From Geothrix sp. (GTDB lineage Bacteria > Acidobacteriota > Holophagae > Holophagales > Holophagaceae), in assembly GCA_030824075.1 (NCBI GenBank), contig JAVBYJ010000036.1:1-37200 (forward strand): a stretch of DNA of 37,200 nucleotides, in the 5' to 3' direction. Below the pieces are notes generated by a model. It had not been told where the DNA came from and did no database searches. It saw only the letters and a program-made list of their open reading frames with translations. The position numbers and the translations under genes are program-made. Position 1 is the first letter of the stretch; each line of letters opens with the position of its first letter. Positions 22,541 through 31,500 of this stretch are shown here, piece after piece.

Positions 22541-24772
22541 TTGAACCCCAAGAAAACCATGATGATCAACGCCACGGATCCAGAAGAAATCCGCGTGGCG
22601 ACTCTGATCGACGGCGTTTTGTTCGATTACGACGTCGAGTTCCTTCACAACGAGAAAATCAAGGGCAATCTCTACAAGGCCCGGGTGATCCGCGTAGACA
22701 CCAGCCTGCAGGCCGCGTTCGTCCACTACGGCGGCCAGAAGAACGGGTTCCTGCCCCTGGGCGAGTTGCCGCGGGATTTGAGTGGCGATGGCCGCCGAGG
22801 CCGCATTCAGGACGTGCTCCAGCGGGACCAGGAGATCCTCGTCCAGGCCGTGCGCGAGGAACTGGGCAGCAAGGGCGCCATGATGACTGGCCAGGTCAGC
22901 CTGGCGGGCCGATACCTGGTGATCACCCCGGGGAATCCGGTGAATGGCATCAGCCGGAAGATAGAGGCCACCGAGGAGCGACGGCACTTCAAACAGCTCA
23001 TCGACACCCTGGAAATTCCGGAAGACATCGGCGTCATCGTTCGCACTGCCAGTCTGGGCGTGACGAAGGAGGACTTCCAGCGCGACCTGGAGTACCTCCT
23101 GGACACGTACAAGGAAGTGCTGAACCGGTACAAGCACCGTCACGGCGTCGGGCTGGTGTGGCAAGAGGATGATGTCGTCACGCGAACCCTCCGCGACACC
23201 TTCAGCGCCGACGTGGAAGAAGTGCAGATCGACGATCTGGACACTTTCCATGCGGCCCAGTCCTTCTTCAAGCGCACCATGCCCCAGCACCTTGAGGTGT
23301 TGAAGCACTACACCGGCAAGAAGCCCCTGTTCTCCCGCCACCAGCTCGAAGAGCAGATTGACAGGGTCTACGGCCGCAAGGTGGGCCTGCCCAGCGGCGG
23401 CGCCCTGGTGCTGGACCAGACCGAAGCCCTGGTGGCCATCGACGTGAACAGCGGCAAGACCTCGGGCGACGGCGTGGAGGACATGGCCTTCAAGACCAAC
23501 ATGGAGGCCGCCGAGGAGGTGGCTCGGCAGTTGCGCCTTCGCGACCTGGCCGGCCTCATCGCCATCGACTTCATCGACATGAAACGCGAATCCCACATCC
23601 GGTCCGTGCAGGACCGCCTGGTGGACTGCCTCAAGGCCGACAAGGCCCGCATGGAAGTGGGGAAGATCAACCGTTTCGGCGTGCTGGTCATGACCCGCCA
23701 GCGCATCCGTCCCAGCCTCCAGCACGTGAACCACGAGACCTGCCCCACCTGCACCGGCACCGGCAAGGTGAAGACCATTGAGGCCATGGTCCTCTCCGTG
23801 GTGCGCAAGCTGCACGGCATCCTCGCCAAGGGTGGTATCGGCGAGATCCGCGTGAAGCTGGCCCCGGCCATCGCCGCCGCAGTGCTCAACGAGAAGCGCT
23901 CCGACCTGACCCAGATGGAGGAGGAGAGCGACGCGAAGATCCTCATCCAAGCCGATTGGTCCATGGGCTATGGCGAGATGGCCGCCGAAATCGAGCGTGC
24001 CGAAGAAGTCCCGGCCGAAAAGCCGGCCCCCAAGGCCCCTCGCGAGAAGGGTACCCCTGAGGACGAGACCGTGGTGTTGGGCGGCGACAGCCCCATCTCC
24101 TTCGACAAAGCGCTCGGCATTCATGGGGAAGGGCCCAAGGACGCCAAGAAGGAGGCTTTCAAATACGATCGCCGGGACCTCCAGAGGGCGGCCATTGATG
24201 AACGGGAGCGCCTGCGGGCCCTCTTCGAAAGCGCCAAGCCCGAAGACGAAGACATCGAGGAGGGTTCCGAGGAATCCGGCGACGAGCCCAAGGGGGATGG
24301 CACCAAGCGCAAGCGCCGCCGCCGCCGCCGCAAGAGTGGCGCGGATCGGAGCAGCGAGGGTGCGACCCCATCGGCGTCTTCCGAGGATCGGCCGGAGCGT
24401 TCGTCCCAGCCCGACCTCCAGCCTGAACCTCCCAAGGCCACTCCAGGCCTGGTCGCCAGCCTTCTCTCGCCCAGCCCACGCCCCCGGATCGGGGCCGCGG
24501 CGCCTGCCTCCGCAGCGGTTGCAGCGTCCGCCAAACCCAAGCGGACGCCACGGGCGAAGGTGACTGCAACTCCGGCTCCGGTTCCCCTGCCGGAACCCGC
24601 GGTTGAGATCCAAGCCAAGGCGAAGCCTGCCCCGAAGGTCAAGGCCGTCAAGGCGCCTGTGAAGAAGGCCCTCAAGGCCGGGGACGCGGCTCCAAGTAAA
24701 GCCGCGGAAGCCGTGGCCGTGGAGATCTCCAAACCCAAGGCAAGCCGGGCCAAGAAGGCCAAAGCCGAGTAG
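22541..24772 (+). CDS. rng: Ribonuclease E/G with long disordered tail
   Basis: A 743-residue endoribonuclease of the RNase E/G family. It degrades mRNA and processes rRNA. The S1 RNA-binding domain is near residues 35-110 (KARVIRVDTSLQAAFVHYG). The catalytic DNase I-like region carries acidic residues in AIDVNSG (about 299-305) and AIDFIDM (about 341-347), and the zinc-link Cys pair is CPTC (401-404). After residue ~485 comes about 260 residues of Lys, Ala, Pro, Glu-rich low-complexity sequence, including an RKRRRRRRK-type basic tract and repeated AKPAPK patterns, as in the degradosome scaffold of RNase E. The start is TTG at 22541 with AGGAG five bases before it; the ATG at 22559 lacks a ribosome site. 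Whether it is closer to RNase E or G needs a tree. Confidence 0.9.
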   Translation: MNPKKTMMINATDPEEIRVATLIDGVLFDYDVEFLHNEKIKGNLYKARVIRVDTSLQAAFVHYGGQKNGFLPLGELPRDLSGDGRRGRIQDVLQRDQEILVQAVREELGSKGAMMTGQVSLAGRYLVITPGNPVNGISRKIEATEERRHFKQLIDTLEIPEDIGVIVRTASLGVTKEDFQRDLEYLLDTYKEVLNRYKHRHGVGLVWQEDDVVTRTLRDTFSADVEEVQIDDLDTFHAAQSFFKRTMPQHLEVLKHYTGKKPLFSRHQLEEQIDRVYGRKVGLPSGGALVLDQTEALVAIDVNSGKTSGDGVEDMAFKTNMEAAEEVARQLRLRDLAGLIAIDFIDMKRESHIRSVQDRLVDCLKADKARMEVGKINRFGVLVMTRQRIRPSLQHVNHETCPTCTGTGKVKTIEAMVLSVVRKLHGILAKGGIGEIRVKLAPAIAAAVLNEKRSDLTQMEEESDAKILIQADWSMGYGEMAAEIERAEEVPAEKPAPKAPREKGTPEDETVVLGGDSPISFDKALGIHGEGPKDAKKEAFKYDRRDLQRAAIDERERLRALFESAKPEDEDIEEGSEESGDEPKGDGTKRKRRRRRRKSGADRSSEGATPSASSEDRPERSSQPDLQPEPPKATPGLVASLLSPSPRPRIGAAAPASAAVAASAKPKRTPRAKVTATPAPVPLPEPAVEIQAKAKPAPKVKAVKAPVKKALKAGDAAPSKAAEAVAVEISKPKASRAKKAKAE

Positions 24773-24778
24773 CCCCTG

Positions 24779-25501
24779 ATGTCCCTCTACTGGCTGGCAC
24801 CTCTCGCGTCCCTGGCCACCCTTCTGGGCGGCTGGGGCGTGGTTCGCTTCCTCCAGGGGCGAGCCCAGTTCATGCGCCTGCTCTCCGGCGTCGCGGCGGG
24901 CTATCTGCTGTCGCTCACCCTGGTGCGCATCATTCCAGAGTGTCTGGAGGCCAAGGGTGGGGAAGGCAATGCCCTCTGGATCCTTGGGGGGTACCTGCTC
25001 GTCCACGTGATGGAACACGGCATCACGTTGCACTTCCATTACGGCGAGGAGACCCATCTGGAGGGTTCGCCTCTCAGCGGTGTGCTGGCCCTGGTGGGCC
25101 TTTCCCTGCATAGCCTCATGGATGGTGTGGCCATTGCCGCGGCACTGGCCACCCACAGCAACCTGGGCCCCCTGGTCCTGCTGGGCATTCTGTTCCATCG
25201 CATTCCCGAGGGCGGCACCATCGCCTCGATCTTCCTGGCCCGTGGCTTCGGAAACCGCGGCGCCCTGCTGGCTGCAGGAACACTGGCCCTGGCCGCCCTG
25301 GTGGGATCCGCCGGGCAGTCTCTACTGAACCTTCCCACGGGGCCGATCCTGGGCCTCACGGCTGGTCTCACGCTCTACGTCGCCAGCTCCGATCTGCTGC
25401 CCGAGGTCCAGAAGGTGTCGGGCTTCCGCAGTACCGTGGCGCTCCTGTCGGGGGTGGGGATCTTCCTCCTCAGTGCGCGGCTGCTGCCGCACCAGCACTG
25501 A
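24779..25501 (+). CDS. ZIP-family metal transporter
   Basis: A 240-residue membrane protein with about eight membrane segments. The ZIP metal-binding motifs are visible: HSLMDGVAIAAAL in one central helix (the H-x-x-x-D-G pattern) and HRIPEGGTIASIF in the next (H-x-x-P-E-G). There is a short histidine-containing loop (EHGITLHFHYGEETHLEG) that may bind metal. ZIP carriers import zinc or other divalent metals into the cytoplasm; the exact metal is not decided here. Start ATG 24779, six bases after the RNase stop, with no good ribosome site, so translation is probably coupled. It overlaps nothing and lptD follows 7 bases later. Confidence 0.88.
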   Translation: MSLYWLAPLASLATLLGGWGVVRFLQGRAQFMRLLSGVAAGYLLSLTLVRIIPECLEAKGGEGNALWILGGYLLVHVMEHGITLHFHYGEETHLEGSPLSGVLALVGLSLHSLMDGVAIAAALATHSNLGPLVLLGILFHRIPEGGTIASIFLARGFGNRGALLAAGTLALAALVGSAGQSLLNLPTGPILGLTAGLTLYVASSDLLPEVQKVSGFRSTVALLSGVGIFLLSARLLPHQH

Positions 25502-25508
25502 GCTGTTC

Positions 25509-27821
25509 ATGTCTTGGACCCTGAAAGGGAGCCGAAGCCTGTTGCTGGGCGCTCTGCCAGCTCTGTTGGCGGCGCAGGGACTCCCATCCATTCCCGTTCT
25601 CCCACCTCTAGAGGCGCGGACGCCTGCGGAGTTGCTTCCTCTTCGGCCCTTCCAAATCGAACAAGGGCAAGGCGCCTCCCGGGTTCCTTTCGATTGGCGG
25701 GGGGAACTTCAAGAGAAGGCCGATGTCTGGATCCTGGAACAGGGCGTCATCCAGGCTGAAGGTCTGCTGCTTCTGGCGGACCGGATCGAATACCACATCA
25801 CCGATGGTCGGCTGATCGCCGAGGGCCATGTCCGTCTGGAGGGGCCTGAACTTCGCCTTCGCAGTGAACGCCTGGACATGGACTGGAAACGGCGCTCGGG
25901 CGAGGCCTGGGCGCTCCTGATGGACCTCCCACCGAATTGGACGCTGCGGTCCAGCCATGTGGCTTTCGACACCCTTCGGACCTGGACCTTCGACGAGGTG
26001 GAGCTGAGCCCCTGTCCTGAGGAGAAACCCGGGTGGAAGGCCCGCCTTTCGAGCCTCAAGGTGGACCTGGACGGGTTCGCCACCCTGTGGAACGCGAGGA
26101 TCCTGATGGGATCGGTTCCAGTCTTCTACCTGCCCTACGCCCTCTATCCGGCTCGGGCCGAGCGCACCTCAGGCCTGCTGCCGCCACGGATAACCGGATC
26201 GAGCGCCTTCGGCACTTCCCTGGGCCTGGACTACTATCAGGTGCTTGGGCATTCCGCCGATGTGACCTTCTCCCCGGAGTACTTCAGCAAGGAGGGTGCG
26301 CTTTGGGGCGGTGAGGCCCGCTGGCGGCCGGACCTGACCCATCAGGGCAGTCTCTCCGGGCAGACCATCCATCAACGCAGTCTGGACACCCAGCGCTACC
26401 GATACTCCCTGAAGGAGGTCTGGCAACGGGAGGATGGCTGGCAACTCACTGCCGACGTGAACCAGGCTTCGGACAGCCTGGTGGATGCTGATTTCGGCAA
26501 GGGGCTTGGCTACCTTGGCGCCACCAACTTCGACTCGGCCCTCTACCTCGGCCGGAACTTCACCTTTGGAAGCCTGAGCCTCGCCGCGGCGGAACAGCGC
26601 AGTTTCTTCTATTCGAAGGATCAGGGCGATCCCTTCTATAGCCCCGATTTCCCGGCATCCCTGCGCCGGCAGACCCTCCCGCAGGGCGAATTCCGGTTCT
26701 TTCCCGTGCCGTTGATCGGTCCCCTTTACCTTGATGGTGGCGTTCGGCTGGGCCGGTTTGCCTACCGCATCGAAGGCACCACGGCTTCCCCGGAGAGCAG
26801 CTACGCCTGGGGCCGCCAGGATGCGAACACCCGCCTCCACGGTCGTTTGGGCCAGTGGGGTCCGTTTCGCGCTGATCTGGAAGTGATGGGGCGCGCCACC
26901 CATTACAGTTCCACCCTTTCCTCTCCCGTGTTCGACCCGACTGCCGGGGCCGACGGCACGGTCGTCAATCCGGCTACCAGCCCCTTTGTGGTGGATGGAG
27001 CTGCAGCCACGCGGTTCCTGGCCTCCGGGCACCTGAGGCTATCTGGCCCTCAGGTTGGCCGCGCGTTCAAGGGGGTGTCCCTCCTTGGCTACAAGGGTGA
27101 GCTGAAGCACGTGGCGGAGCCCTATTTCGGGCTGACGGAAACGAGCCGGTACGGAGAGGCGGGCGTGCTGCCCCGCTTCGATGCGGTGGATTCCTTCCCG
27201 GGGGTCAATGAGAGCGCCTCCGGCGAACGCAGCTTTGAAGTGGGGTTGAAGCAACACATCCTCGGTCGGCCGTCTGGAGGGGGAGGATTCGCGGATCTGG
27301 CACGCCTGCGGATCGCCACCCGCTACCACGCTTCTCCAATCATCCTCAGCGATGGGCGCTACAAGAACGGCTGGTCCTCCGTGGACACGGATTTGGATGT
27401 GGAACCCGACGAGCGCCTTCGCATCAGCCTGCGCCGGTCTTCGGACCTGGGCTCCGGCGGCTCCGACAACGCCTTGAGTGTGGACGTGAAAGCCCGGGAT
27501 GGCGGCCGGTTTAACCTCGCCTATTTCTCCACGGGCATCAACCGGTTCCTGGTGCGTCAGCAGGGCCTTCAGGTCGGAGGGATCCAGAGGGTCTGGGACG
27601 ACCGGCTGCGCCTGGAGTTCAGCGCCAACTACGATTTCAGGACGCATGGGTTTGCCTCCAGCCAGGTGGCGCTGGCCTACGTAGAACCCTGCGTGGCCTA
27701 TGTCCTGAAATACACCCACGTGGCATTGAATACCGTGCTGGTGTCCGGGGGTCGTGAGGACCGCCTCGACCTCACGCTGACCTTGAGAGGGTTGGGCGAT
27801 CTCTTCAGCTACCGCCACTGA
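25509..27821 (+). CDS. lptD: LPS-assembly protein LptD
   Basis: A 770-residue outer-membrane LPS translocon. A signal peptide (LLLGALPALLAAQG) is followed by an OstA/LptA-like beta-jellyroll (about 70-200, with ITDGRLIAEGHVRLEGPELR). The diagnostic PVFYLPYALYPARAERTSGL starts the barrel, which runs to the C-terminus as alternating beta strands. The protein has exactly two cysteines, C169 in the N-terminal domain and C728 near the barrel end, positions that could form an inter-domain disulfide like that in E. coli. LptE is not in the window. Start ATG at 25509 with a poor ribosome site, seven bases after the ZIP gene. Its last 17 bases overlap the convergent cyclase gene. Confidence 0.92.
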   Translation: MSWTLKGSRSLLLGALPALLAAQGLPSIPVLPPLEARTPAELLPLRPFQIEQGQGASRVPFDWRGELQEKADVWILEQGVIQAEGLLLLADRIEYHITDGRLIAEGHVRLEGPELRLRSERLDMDWKRRSGEAWALLMDLPPNWTLRSSHVAFDTLRTWTFDEVELSPCPEEKPGWKARLSSLKVDLDGFATLWNARILMGSVPVFYLPYALYPARAERTSGLLPPRITGSSAFGTSLGLDYYQVLGHSADVTFSPEYFSKEGALWGGEARWRPDLTHQGSLSGQTIHQRSLDTQRYRYSLKEVWQREDGWQLTADVNQASDSLVDADFGKGLGYLGATNFDSALYLGRNFTFGSLSLAAAEQRSFFYSKDQGDPFYSPDFPASLRRQTLPQGEFRFFPVPLIGPLYLDGGVRLGRFAYRIEGTTASPESSYAWGRQDANTRLHGRLGQWGPFRADLEVMGRATHYSSTLSSPVFDPTAGADGTVVNPATSPFVVDGAAATRFLASGHLRLSGPQVGRAFKGVSLLGYKGELKHVAEPYFGLTETSRYGEAGVLPRFDAVDSFPGVNESASGERSFEVGLKQHILGRPSGGGGFADLARLRIATRYHASPIILSDGRYKNGWSSVDTDLDVEPDERLRISLRRSSDLGSGGSDNALSVDVKARDGGRFNLAYFSTGINRFLVRQQGLQVGGIQRVWDDRLRLEFSANYDFRTHGFASSQVALAYVEPCVAYVLKYTHVALNTVLVSGGREDRLDLTLTLRGLGDLFSYRH

Positions 27822-29184
27822 CCGGCCGGGGAGGTGATTCTCCGCCGTCCGAGACCACCACGCGGTTCCGGCCGAGGCGTTTGGCCTGATAGAGGGCCTT
27901 GTCGACCAGGGCCAACAAGGCCAGCGGATTCTGCGGTCCCGGTCCACCCACGCCGAAGCTCATGGTTGGAAAGATGGTCTGGCCCCCAGGGAGCACCACG
28001 GGTTCCTGATCGATCCGCCGCCGCAGCTTCTCTGCCACTTCCGCGCCAGCCTTGAGGCTGGTTTCGGTCAACAGCACCGCGAATTCCTCCCCCCCGATGC
28101 GGAAGGCGAGGTCGGACTTGCGGAGGGCGGAGCGGATGTTGGCCGCCATCTGCCGGAGGACTTCGTCGCCCACCGGGTGGCCGAAGCGGTCATTGATGAG
28201 CTTGAAATGATCCACATCGCCGAGGAGCAGGACGAAGGCCCGGCGATGACGCTCCCACTGCCTGACGGCGTGTTCCAGGTTCTGGTCGAAGGCGCGGCGG
28301 TTGAGCAGCTCCGTGAGCGGATCCGTGAGCACTTCATTCCGGAGGGCCGCCGCCTCGATCTCCAACATGCCCCGGCGTTCCCGCAGATCGTGGATGGCGG
28401 ACTCGTATTCGTTCTGGATCCGCCGGGCGTACATCCATTCGATGGCTCGCTTGCAGGCATGCAGGAGCCGCGGTGCGGGCAACGGCAGGGGCACCCAGTC
28501 AGAGATGCCGGCGAGGAGCAATTTTCGCTGAGCCGCCTCATCCCTGACCTGGCCCACGAGGATGGTGTACGGAAGACGATTCTGCTCACGCAGCTGGGCC
28601 AGGAGCTTCAGTGCACCCTCCACGCCACCCGCGGAGAGTCCCAGGAGCAGGACGGGCGCCTTCAGCACCTGCTGGGCCTCCGTGGCATTTCGGGCAGGGG
28701 GCGAATGGACTTCCATGAAGTAGTGCTGGAGGAGATCCCGAGCCCGTTGGACCAGACCTGCGTGAAGCCCCAGGGCGAGGATGGGGACCCGTTGTCCTTC
28801 CTCCCGGGAGACGCCCCCCGCCATGACAGGGCCGAGGTGGCTCAGAAGCTGCTGGATGGTGTGTCCGGCACGGATAAACCCGTCCCCATCCGAGTCATGA
28901 AGGGCCTGTTGGTCCTGGTCGGTCGGGGCATGATCGAGGATCAGGAAGATCGGGAGATTCCGGAAGAGCACCCTGGCTTCTCCGCGCAGCAGGCGGCAGA
29001 GGCGGTAGCCATCCATGGGGTCGCCCTCGGTGTCCACCAGCAGCACCTGGGCTTCGCCCCAGGCATCCTGGGCCAGAGCCACCAGCGGGTCCGCGGCATG
29101 GAGGATGCGATGGCCAGCGCCTTCAAACGCCATTCGCAGGCGCTCGACGAGGCCGTCATGACGGGAAATAACCAGCAGGTTCAT
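27805..29184 (-). CDS. Diguanylate cyclase with two receiver-like domains
   Basis: A 459-residue protein that probably makes cyclic di-GMP. The C-terminal GGDEF domain (about 285-445) has the active-site GGEEF (364-368) and an intact inhibitory RxxD (RKSD, 355-358) five residues before it. Residues 1-125 form a receiver-like domain that keeps D51 (LLVDTEGDPMDG) but lacks the usual acidic pair near the start (SRHD). Residues 133-255 look like a second receiver with no phospho-acceptor Asp (LLLGLSAGG), so it is a pseudo-receiver. A short coiled linker (262-284) joins them to GGDEF. ATG start without a clear ribosome site. Convergent with lptD, overlapping it by 17 bases. The 151 bases upstream (29185-29335) show no obvious operator. 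Confidence 0.9.
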   Translation of the reverse strand: MNLLVISRHDGLVERLRMAFEGAGHRILHAADPLVALAQDAWGEAQVLLVDTEGDPMDGYRLCRLLRGEARVLFRNLPIFLILDHAPTDQDQQALHDSDGDGFIRAGHTIQQLLSHLGPVMAGGVSREEGQRVPILALGLHAGLVQRARDLLQHYFMEVHSPPARNATEAQQVLKAPVLLLGLSAGGVEGALKLLAQLREQNRLPYTILVGQVRDEAAQRKLLLAGISDWVPLPLPAPRLLHACKRAIEWMYARRIQNEYESAIHDLRERRGMLEIEAAALRNEVLTDPLTELLNRRAFDQNLEHAVRQWERHRRAFVLLLGDVDHFKLINDRFGHPVGDEVLRQMAANIRSALRKSDLAFRIGGEEFAVLLTETSLKAGAEVAEKLRRRIDQEPVVLPGGQTIFPTMSFGVGGPGPQNPLALLALVDKALYQAKRLGRNRVVVSDGGESPPRPVSGGS

Positions 29185-29335
29185 GGGGAGCCAAACACAG
29201 GTGCCCCATGGTAATGCAGATCATTCATGCTTTAAGGCGTTGTTAGAAAATAATCTCAGCGTCGCGATGGCGGGAACCAGCCCGAGGGATCGTCACGAAC
29301 CAATCCGAAAAGCCGTGGTGATCTCGTCACGTTTT

Positions 29336-30475
29336 CTAGACGGAAAAACGACGCGTGATCCGGCGGTGCAGGGCACAGGTCAGTTCATAGGGGATGGTCG
29401 CAAGGGTCTGAGCCATTCGTTCAAGGCTGTGGGGGGCGGCGGGATCAGCGCTGAACAGGGTCATCGGACTCCCTGGTGCCACCGGTACATCCAGGGGAAG
29501 CGCCACGGTGAGGTAGTCCATGGACACCCGGCCGACCACGGGGAAGGTCCGTCCGGCGAAACCCACCACGCCGCGGTTGCCGAGGTCGCGGCGGTACCCG
29601 TCGGCGTAACCGCATGCCAGCGTCGCGATCTGCATGGGCTGGGGCGCCACGAAAGTCCGCCCGTAGCCCACGGTCGTGCCGGCCGGGACAACCTTCACCC
29701 GGGCCACTTCCGCCACCAGTTCGAGTGCGGGTTCCAGACCCAGGGCTCGCCCCTCGGGGATCGTGGTGAGACCGAAAAGGGCGAGGCCTGGACGCACATG
29801 GGTGTCCTGGTCAAGCAGGTCGCGCAAGCAGGCATCGCTGTTCCCATGGTGGCGCTGGGCTGGGCGGATTCCCGCCTCCGACAGCTGAGACAGGCAGGCG
29901 TCAAAGGTCCGGCGCTGGCGAAGGGCAAAGCCCTGGTCGGGATCGTCCGAAGTGGCGAAATGGCCCATGGCGCCTTCAATCCATGGCGCCAGACGCTGGA
30001 GCCCGGTCATGCAGGCGCCCAGTTCCGAAGGCAGGAGGCCAAAGCGCCCCATGCCGGTATCCAGCTTGAGATGCAGGGCCACGGGATGCTGGGGGAGGAT
30101 CCGCGCGTAGTCGGCCAGATGCTCCGGCCCCACCACGGCGATGGTAAGGCCTTCGGCGCTGGCGGCGGGCAGGGCTTCCGGCCGCAGGCCCCCCAACACC
30201 AGGATTGGACATTCGATGCCGCCCTGTCGGAGTTCCAGGCCTTCCTCTAGGTTGGACACGGCCAGGCCGTGGGCACCCCCTTCGGCCAGGGCGCGACCCA
30301 CGGGCACCGCGCCGTGCCCATACCCATTGGCCTTCACCACGCCCCAGATGTCCCGGCCCGCGGCGGCGGTGCGGAGGCGGCCGAGGTTGCGCACGATGCG
30401 TCCTAGGTCCACTTCCGCGCAGAGGGCCCGGCCCTCAGGGTGCCGCTTCAAAGGCTCCAGGTGCTGCTCATTCAC
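29336..30475 (-). CDS. alr: Alanine racemase
   Basis: A 379-residue PLP-dependent enzyme that interconverts L- and D-alanine for peptidoglycan. The PLP-binding lysine is K48 in VVKANGYGHG (usually VVKANAYGHG; the Ala is Gly here). The second catalytic residue, Tyr, is in VGYGRTF, and GYADGYRRD and RVSMDYL are also conserved. The start is GTG at 30475, 12 bases after the trxB stop, with AAGG upstream. Third gene of the kdsB-trxB-alr transcript. Confidence 0.95.
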   Translation of the reverse strand: MNEQHLEPLKRHPEGRALCAEVDLGRIVRNLGRLRTAAAGRDIWGVVKANGYGHGAVPVGRALAEGGAHGLAVSNLEEGLELRQGGIECPILVLGGLRPEALPAASAEGLTIAVVGPEHLADYARILPQHPVALHLKLDTGMGRFGLLPSELGACMTGLQRLAPWIEGAMGHFATSDDPDQGFALRQRRTFDACLSQLSEAGIRPAQRHHGNSDACLRDLLDQDTHVRPGLALFGLTTIPEGRALGLEPALELVAEVARVKVVPAGTTVGYGRTFVAPQPMQIATLACGYADGYRRDLGNRGVVGFAGRTFPVVGRVSMDYLTVALPLDVPVAPGSPMTLFSADPAAPHSLERMAQTLATIPYELTCALHRRITRRFSV

Positions 30476-30487
30476 GGCGGGAAGCCT

Positions 30488-31456
30488 TCACTCTGCCAGT
30501 CCCTGTTCCGCAAGCCACCGCTCTGCGTCGATGGCGGCCATGCAGCCGCTGCCGGCGGCGGTGATGGCCTGCCGGTAGACATGGTCCTGCACATCCCCGC
30601 AGGCAAAGACGCCGGAGATGGGGGTGCGAGTGGAACCCTTCTCCACCTGGAGATAGCCGGTCTCATCCATGGGCAGCTGGCCCGAGAAGAGGCTGGTGTT
30701 GGGCCGGTGGCCGATGGCGACAAAGAGCCCATCCACCGGAAGCTCAGACTCGGAGCCATCCACCGTGTCCTTGAGCTTTAGGGCGCGAATCTTTTCGACT
30801 TTCTCGCCCATGGGGGTCTCGTGGGTCGAGGTAAGCACGTCCAGCACCGCCTTATTCCAGAGGGGCTGGATCTTCTCGTTCTTGAAGGCCCGCTCCTGCA
30901 TGGCCTTGGACGCGCGGAGCTTGTCACGGCGGTGGATGAGGTGGACCTTGGTGGCGAACTTGGTAAGGAACGTGGCCTCTTCCACTGCGGTATCACCGCC
31001 GCCCACCACGGCAATCTCCTTGCCGCGGAAGAAGAAACCATCGCAGGTGGCGCAGGCGCTGACGCCGCCGCCGGAGCGGGAAAGCTGTTCGTCCTTGCCG
31101 ATGCCCAGCCACATGGCGGAGGCGCCGGTGGCGATGATCACGGCATCGGCGGTGTACTCGCCTCCATCGGTGGTGAGCTTGAAGGGCCGCGTCTGGAGAT
31201 CCGCCTTGAGCACGGTCTCGGACTTGATGGTGGTTCCGAAGCGGAGCACCTGCTCACGCATCTCGTCCATCAAGGCAGGACCGGCGATGCCCTGTCGGAA
31301 CCCGGGGAAATTCTCGACTTCAGTGGTGATGGTGAGCTGGCCGCCAGGCTGGGCCCCTTCAAAGACGAGGGGCGCGAGGTTGGCCCGGGAGGTGTACAGC
31401 GCGGCGGTGTAGCCGGCAGGGCCGGTTCCAATCACGACGACTTTGTGGTGGCTCAC
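30488..31456 (-). CDS. trxB: Thioredoxin reductase
   Basis: A 322-residue FAD/NADPH enzyme that keeps thioredoxin reduced. The FAD site is VIGTGPAGYTAALYTSRA, the redox disulfide is CATC in SACATCDGFFF, the NADPH-binding motif is VVGGGDTAVEEA, and the C-terminal FAD segment is GVFACGDVQD. The start is GTG at 31456 with GGAG five bases before it; a TTG 15 bases upstream is less likely. Between kdsB (45 bases upstream) and alr. Confidence 0.95.
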   Translation of the reverse strand: MSHHKVVVIGTGPAGYTAALYTSRANLAPLVFEGAQPGGQLTITTEVENFPGFRQGIAGPALMDEMREQVLRFGTTIKSETVLKADLQTRPFKLTTDGGEYTADAVIIATGASAMWLGIGKDEQLSRSGGGVSACATCDGFFFRGKEIAVVGGGDTAVEEATFLTKFATKVHLIHRRDKLRASKAMQERAFKNEKIQPLWNKAVLDVLTSTHETPMGEKVEKIRALKLKDTVDGSESELPVDGLFVAIGHRPNTSLFSGQLPMDETGYLQVEKGSTRTPISGVFACGDVQDHVYRQAITAAGSGCMAAIDAERWLAEQGLAE

Positions 31457-31500
31457 GGGATCTCCTGGCAAGGAACGGGCGCTGGGTCCGGACTCTGAGT

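Noticed and set aside
24310..24330. Repeated CGC codons as a microsatellite or phase-variable repeat
   Set aside because: It encodes the basic tract of the RNase tail, a known feature in such tails; length is short and the frame-neutral triplet would not switch expression.
22400..25198. A very long open frame on the minus strand across the RNase E/G and ZIP genes
   Set aside because: High GC makes antisense frames open. The plus-strand reading has recognised RNase and ZIP motifs; the minus-strand product is rich in His/Leu/Gly with no domain.
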